Assembly: GCA_045638125.1 (NCBI GenBank)
Contig: JAZUAS010000049.1
Span: 1-9,143, forward strand
Source of the DNA: SVTX01 sp045638125
GTDB taxonomy: Bacteria; Bacillota; Clostridia; Oscillospirales; CAG-272
DNA: 9,143 bases
Direction: 5' to 3'
Below, piece after piece: positions 6,950 to 9,143 of the stretch. The translations under genes and the position numbers were made by a program. How positions within the stretch are numbered: position 1 is the first letter of the stretch; every line of letters starts with the position of its first letter. The notes below the pieces were generated by a model that ran no database searches, had not been told where the DNA came from, and saw only the letters and a program-made list of their open reading frames with translations.

Positions 6950-6972
6950 AGTCTCACTCAATTATCCTACCT

Positions 6973-7001
6973 ATTATATCATATAAACTCAAAAGATACA
7001 A
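6973..7001 (-). promoter_or_regulatory. Extended -10 promoter of the two-component/glycosyltransferase operon
   Basis: On the minus strand TGATATAAT (6973-6981) combines a perfect -10 hexamer with an upstream TG extension. A poor -35 match, TTGTAT (6996-7001), lies at 17-bp spacing. Predicted initiation is near 6966, giving a leader of under 30 nt to the TTG start at 6937. The weak -35 and extended -10 suit a promoter with activator input, possibly the regulator itself, but no operator repeat is clear. Confidence 0.7.
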
Positions 7002-7056
7002 GCAAGCTTCAAATAATTTAAGAATAATTAAGAAACTCGCCTATATCAAAAACAAA

Positions 7057-7093
7057 GATTCCTTTTTCCGCGCGAGTGGCGAAAAAAGGAATC
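7057..7093 (-). terminator. Rho-independent terminator of the membrane protein gene
   Basis: GATTCCTTTTT (7057-7067) pairs with AAAAAGGAATC (7083-7093). After one mismatch the stem continues with CGC/GCG (7069-7071 / 7079-7081) and a 7-nt loop. On the minus strand it is followed by a T-rich run (TTTGTTTTTG, 7047-7056). It lies 12 bp past the stop of the membrane protein gene at 7105 and separates that gene from the downstream regulator promoter. Confidence 0.82.
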
Positions 7094-7104
7094 CTAAAAA
7101 CCGA

Positions 7105-7668
7105 TTATTTAGAAGCGGTGCTTTGAGAAAAAAGTCCGCCGAAGTTAATATTGTTAAGTCCGCAAAGATATGCCGCTACGATCGCAAGAAGCGAAGGCAG
7201 AGGTGTAAGAAAATGCATAAACCAGAGTGTATTGAGGGGGTGTCCGCCAACGTTGATTGCAAGCAGCCCCGTATACATTCCCTCTGCAATAAGCTTGACG
7301 GTCGAAGCAATGCCGCCAATCGTAGAGAAAAATCCTACGTTAGGAAACCACAACCCGAGGGATATGCACAAAGCAAGCAAAAGGTTCAAAGAGTTAGCAA
7401 GCGCCCACATTTTTATCGGCACAAAAAGATCTCTCTTTCTCTTTCCGAGATCCACCGACACTCTGTCCTCAGAGCCTACTCGCCAAGCCGACGCAAACTG
7501 CAAAAACAAGAAAAACATCACGGCAAAAATGCTGCTTCCTATCTTCAAGCCGTCATTTTCCGCCATACCTGCTGCCAAAGCAAGCACCACGCCAAAAAGT
7601 CCGATAGCTACTTGATTGAGAAACAAATGCATTGTCTGATACGAATATCTACTAAAAAAATTCTTCAT
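7105..7668 (-). CDS. Multi-pass membrane protein of unknown function
   Basis: 187-residue integral membrane protein with about four to five hydrophobic segments: ~14-34, 44-62, 84-107, a weaker one at 112-138, and 148-170. A charged cytoplasmic-looking loop (GSEDRVSVDLGKRKRD, 65-80) lies between the second and third. I do not recognise a family, and no catalytic or transport motif is visible. The ATG at 7668 is chosen because GAAAGGG (7674-7680) lies 5 nt upstream and a near-consensus promoter lies at 7718-7746. An upstream in-frame start at 7749 would lie before that promoter. It is monocistronic, with its own terminator, and divergent from the recombinase gene. Nothing in the context fixes its role. 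Confidence 0.82.
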   Translation of the reverse strand: MKNFFSRYSYQTMHLFLNQVAIGLFGVVLALAAGMAENDGLKIGSSIFAVMFFLFLQFASAWRVGSEDRVSVDLGKRKRDLFVPIKMWALANSLNLLLALCISLGLWFPNVGFFSTIGGIASTVKLIAEGMYTGLLAINVGGHPLNTLWFMHFLTPLPSLLAIVAAYLCGLNNINFGGLFSQSTASK

Positions 7669-7717
7669 AATTACCCTTTCAAATGAAATAAGATCGAAAT
7701 GTCCTATTGTTAAGTCT

Positions 7718-7746
7718 ATTATATAATATAATTGTGTATTTTTCAA
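7718..7746 (-). promoter_or_regulatory. Vegetative-type promoter of the membrane protein gene
   Basis: On the minus strand TTGAAA (7741-7746) and TATAAT (7718-7723) are separated by exactly 17 bp. The -10 is perfect and the -35 matches four of six consensus positions. Initiation should fall near 7711, giving a leader of about 43 nt to the ATG at 7668. A second TTTCAA word sits 22 bp upstream (7763-7768), and ACAACAG/CTGTTGT arms (7748-7754 and 7784-7790) flank 29 nt just upstream. These could be a regulator site but are short enough to be chance. Confidence 0.82.
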
Positions 7747-7877
7747 CACAACAGTGTGAAGATTTCAAGAAATTCGCATTTTGCTGTTGTTAAACTTTAA
7801 AAAACTCCTGCAAATGTCAAATTATACAAAATTATCATATTCAAATTATATAGAAATGCCAATAATTAAAATAGTTC

Positions 7878-7906
7878 TTGAAAAATTATTTTTGATTTGG
7901 TATAAT
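7878..7906 (+). promoter_or_regulatory. Strong promoter of the tyrosine recombinase gene
   Basis: TTGAAA (7878-7883), a 17-bp spacer, and TATAAT (7901-7906) preceded by TGG (7898-7900) give both a good -35 and an extended -10. Initiation near 7913 leaves a leader of about 24 nt with GAGG (7924-7927) ahead of the ATG at 7937. The promoter's position rules out the longer in-frame extension that would begin at 7781. Confidence 0.85.
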
Positions 7907-7936
7907 TATTATATCAACAAAATGAGGATTGTATTT

Positions 7937-8959
7937 ATGGCATATCAAGTTAACATAGACGAATTTCCGCCCGTAATACGCGAATTTGCTTCATACAAAA
8001 CCGCAATTCAAGGCTGCTCGCAAAAGACGGCGGACGAATATCTGCTTGATCTTCGCACCTTCTTTCGCTATCTCATCGCCAAGGAGCGTTCGATTGACCC
8101 GGACTCCGATGAATTTTGCGAGATCAGCATTTTGGACGTTGACGTCGGGTACATAAAGAGCATCACACCGGACAAAATATATGACTTTCTGCTCTACACC
8201 GGCAACGTCCGCAAAAATATGTGGGCAAGCAAGGCGCGAAAGCTCTCGGCTATCAAGGGACTTTTCAAGTTTATGACCGTCAAGCGCGGCTATCTTGAAG
8301 AAAATCCTGCAGCAAATATCGAAGCGCCCAAGAGAAAGAAAACCCTGCCGAAATTTCTTTCTCTTGAGGAGTCGAAAATGCTCCTTGACACCGTCAGAAA
8401 TGACATTGGCTCCAAAACTCGCTTGCGAGACCTCTGCATAATTACACTTTTTCTCAACTGTGGAATGCGTCTTAACGAGCTGGTAGGCATCAGCCTAAAT
8501 GACCTCGACCGCGAGTTAAATCACGTCAGAGTTCTGGGTAAAGGCAGTAAGGAGCGCATAATTTACCTCAACGACGCCTGCAAGACCGTGCTTGCCGACT
8601 ATCTTATGAACTATCGCCTCATCGAGCGCAACAGAAACGTCTCGGACAAGGCTCTCTTTCTCAGTAACCGCGAAAAGCGGATCAGCGACAAGATGGTGCA
8701 GGCGATGGTCTACAAATATCTCGACCTTTCGGGGCTTGGTGCAAAGCATTATTCGGTGCATAAGCTCCGCCACACGGCGGCGACCTTGATGTACCAGAGC
8801 GGCAATGTGGACATCCGAGTTCTCAAAGATATTTTAGGTCACGAACAGCTCAACACCACCCAGATATACACCCACGTCAGCGACAAGAACATGATGAACG
8901 CCATGGCGCAAAACCCTCTGGCAGACTTCACAGAAACCAAGGCAGACAAAAACGAATAA
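7937..8959 (+). CDS. Tyrosine recombinase, XerC/XerD-like
   Basis: 340-residue site-specific DNA recombinase that cuts and rejoins DNA through a 3'-phosphotyrosine link. An N-terminal SAM-like/core-binding domain (~10-125) is followed by the catalytic domain (~138-325). Catalytic residues are all present: Arg178 (CGMRLNEL), the beta-hairpin lysine in GKGSKER (201-207), His275 and Arg278 (HKLRH), His302 (LGHE), and nucleophile Tyr311 (IYTHV). The length is above the ~300 of XerC/D. The extra part is mainly an N-terminal insert at ~50-80 (acidic, DPDSDEF), as seen in some clostridial members as far as I recall. The ATG at 7937 has GAGG 9 nt upstream, and the strong promoter lies just before it. 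There is no excisionase, relaxase, transposase or phage gene next to it, so either a housekeeping chromosome-dimer resolvase or a solitary recombinase acting on a nearby site is possible. Sequence alone does not decide between them. Confidence 0.92.
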   Translation: MAYQVNIDEFPPVIREFASYKTAIQGCSQKTADEYLLDLRTFFRYLIAKERSIDPDSDEFCEISILDVDVGYIKSITPDKIYDFLLYTGNVRKNMWASKARKLSAIKGLFKFMTVKRGYLEENPAANIEAPKRKKTLPKFLSLEESKMLLDTVRNDIGSKTRLRDLCIITLFLNCGMRLNELVGISLNDLDRELNHVRVLGKGSKERIIYLNDACKTVLADYLMNYRLIERNRNVSDKALFLSNREKRISDKMVQAMVYKYLDLSGLGAKHYSVHKLRHTAATLMYQSGNVDIRVLKDILGHEQLNTTQIYTHVSDKNMMNAMAQNPLADFTETKADKNE

Positions 8960-8980
8960 TTTCAAATTTTGATTTATACA

Positions 8981-9027
8981 GGAGGCGGTTTCCACCTTTT
9001 TGAAAAAAGGTGGAGCCAAAAACTTTC
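8981..9027 (-). repeat. Dispersed hairpin repeat, right copy (inverted)
   Basis: TCCACCTTTT (8991-9000) pairs with AAAAGGTGGA (9005-9014), a perfect 10-bp stem with loop TGAA. Outer GGC (8984-8986) and GCC (9015-9017) may extend it across an asymmetric loop. On the minus strand it contains GAAAGTTTTTG (9017-9027) then TTTTTTCAAAAAG (8996-9008), the same two words in the same order as the left-end repeat. There is no T-run after the stem on either strand, so although it follows the recombinase stop by ~30 bp it is a poor terminator candidate. Confidence 0.55.
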
Positions 9028-9029
9028 CC

Positions 9030-9143
9030 GAATGGGGGTTCTATCCGCCGTGGAGTGACGCTGAAATTTTGCACACAAAATTTCAGCCTGCTCGCCCATT
9101 CCGTGTTGCAACAGTTTAGAACCCAGCCGATAAAGTTAAACTA
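9030..9143. repeat. Nested inverted repeats in non-coding right end
   Basis: No gene is visible here. A perfect 12-bp stem, 9060-9071 with 9076-9087 (GCTGAAATTTTG / CAAAATTTCAGC, loop CACA), lies inside GAATGGG (9030-9036) / CCCATTC (9095-9101). An alternative outer pair is GGGTTCTA (9036-9043) / TAGAACCC (9117-9124). TGTTGCAACA (9104-9113) is a perfect palindrome, and AGTTTA/TAAACT (9113-9118, 9137-9142) is a further short pair. The density of complementary segments suggests a folded RNA or a small non-autonomous element cut by the window edge. It adjoins the recombinase gene, so a recombination site is an alternative, unproven reading. Confidence 0.45.

Noticed and set aside
7781..7936. 52-residue N-terminal extension of the recombinase
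   Set aside because: It starts upstream of the promoter at 7878-7906, is very A/T-rich, and is absent from the family's domain plan.
8991..9014. Hairpin after the recombinase as its terminator
   Set aside because: The stem is good, but no T-run follows on the plus strand (GCCAAAAAC comes next), and the sequence matches the repeat at the left end.
1..9143. CRISPR array, tRNA, rRNA or insertion sequence
   Set aside because: I saw no regularly spaced direct repeats, no cloverleaf with a conserved T-arm, no ribosomal RNA stretch and no transposase reading frame.

Overview
The window reads as a chromosomal segment from a low-to-moderate GC Gram-positive anaerobe, most likely a gut-type member of Clostridia (Bacillota). 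The signs are strong purine-rich ribosome binding sites, vegetative promoters close to TTGAAA-17-TATAAT, Rho-independent terminators, a lipoprotein signal peptide, a eukaryotic-type NADP isocitrate dehydrogenase of the kind many Clostridia carry, and short hairpin-forming intergenic repeats. No species can be named from the sequence alone. I see no CRISPR array, tRNA, rRNA or insertion sequence.

Layout, left to right. Positions 1-135 are a hairpin-rich leader containing a short dispersed repeat, followed by icd (136-1347, + strand). A convergent intergenic region (1348-1469) holds a minus-strand terminator and a 16-bp-stem bidirectional terminator. Positions 1470-6937 on the minus strand are five co-directional genes read right to left: response regulator, sensor histidine kinase, multi-pass family 2 glycosyltransferase, MGDG-synthase/MurG-like glycosyltransferase, and a small AT-rich lipoprotein. 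Regulator and kinase overlap by 8 bp, and the last two genes overlap by 4 bp (ATGA). An extended -10 promoter lies just upstream of the regulator. Positions 7105-7668 (minus) encode a small multi-pass membrane protein of unknown function with its own promoter and terminator. It is divergent from a tyrosine recombinase gene (7937-8959, +) that has a near-consensus promoter. The last ~180 bp (8960-9143) are non-coding and dense in inverted repeats, including an inverted copy of the repeat seen at the left end.

Functional reading. The five-gene block is the centre of interest. It is a two-component system physically joined to two glycosyltransferases and a surface lipoprotein, which suggests a regulated envelope glycan or glycolipid pathway. 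The MGDG-like enzyme could glycosylate a lipid on the inner face of the membrane. The GT2 enzyme, with TM segments on both sides of its catalytic domain, could extend or polymerise a glycan at the membrane. The lipoprotein would act outside. The proteins' family memberships are well supported; the joint pathway and its product are inference. icd, the membrane protein and the recombinase look like independent transcription units. Nothing here is clearly a new defence or mobile system. The best leads are the glycosyltransferase operon, the atypical kinase ATPase domain, and the structured intergenic repeats.
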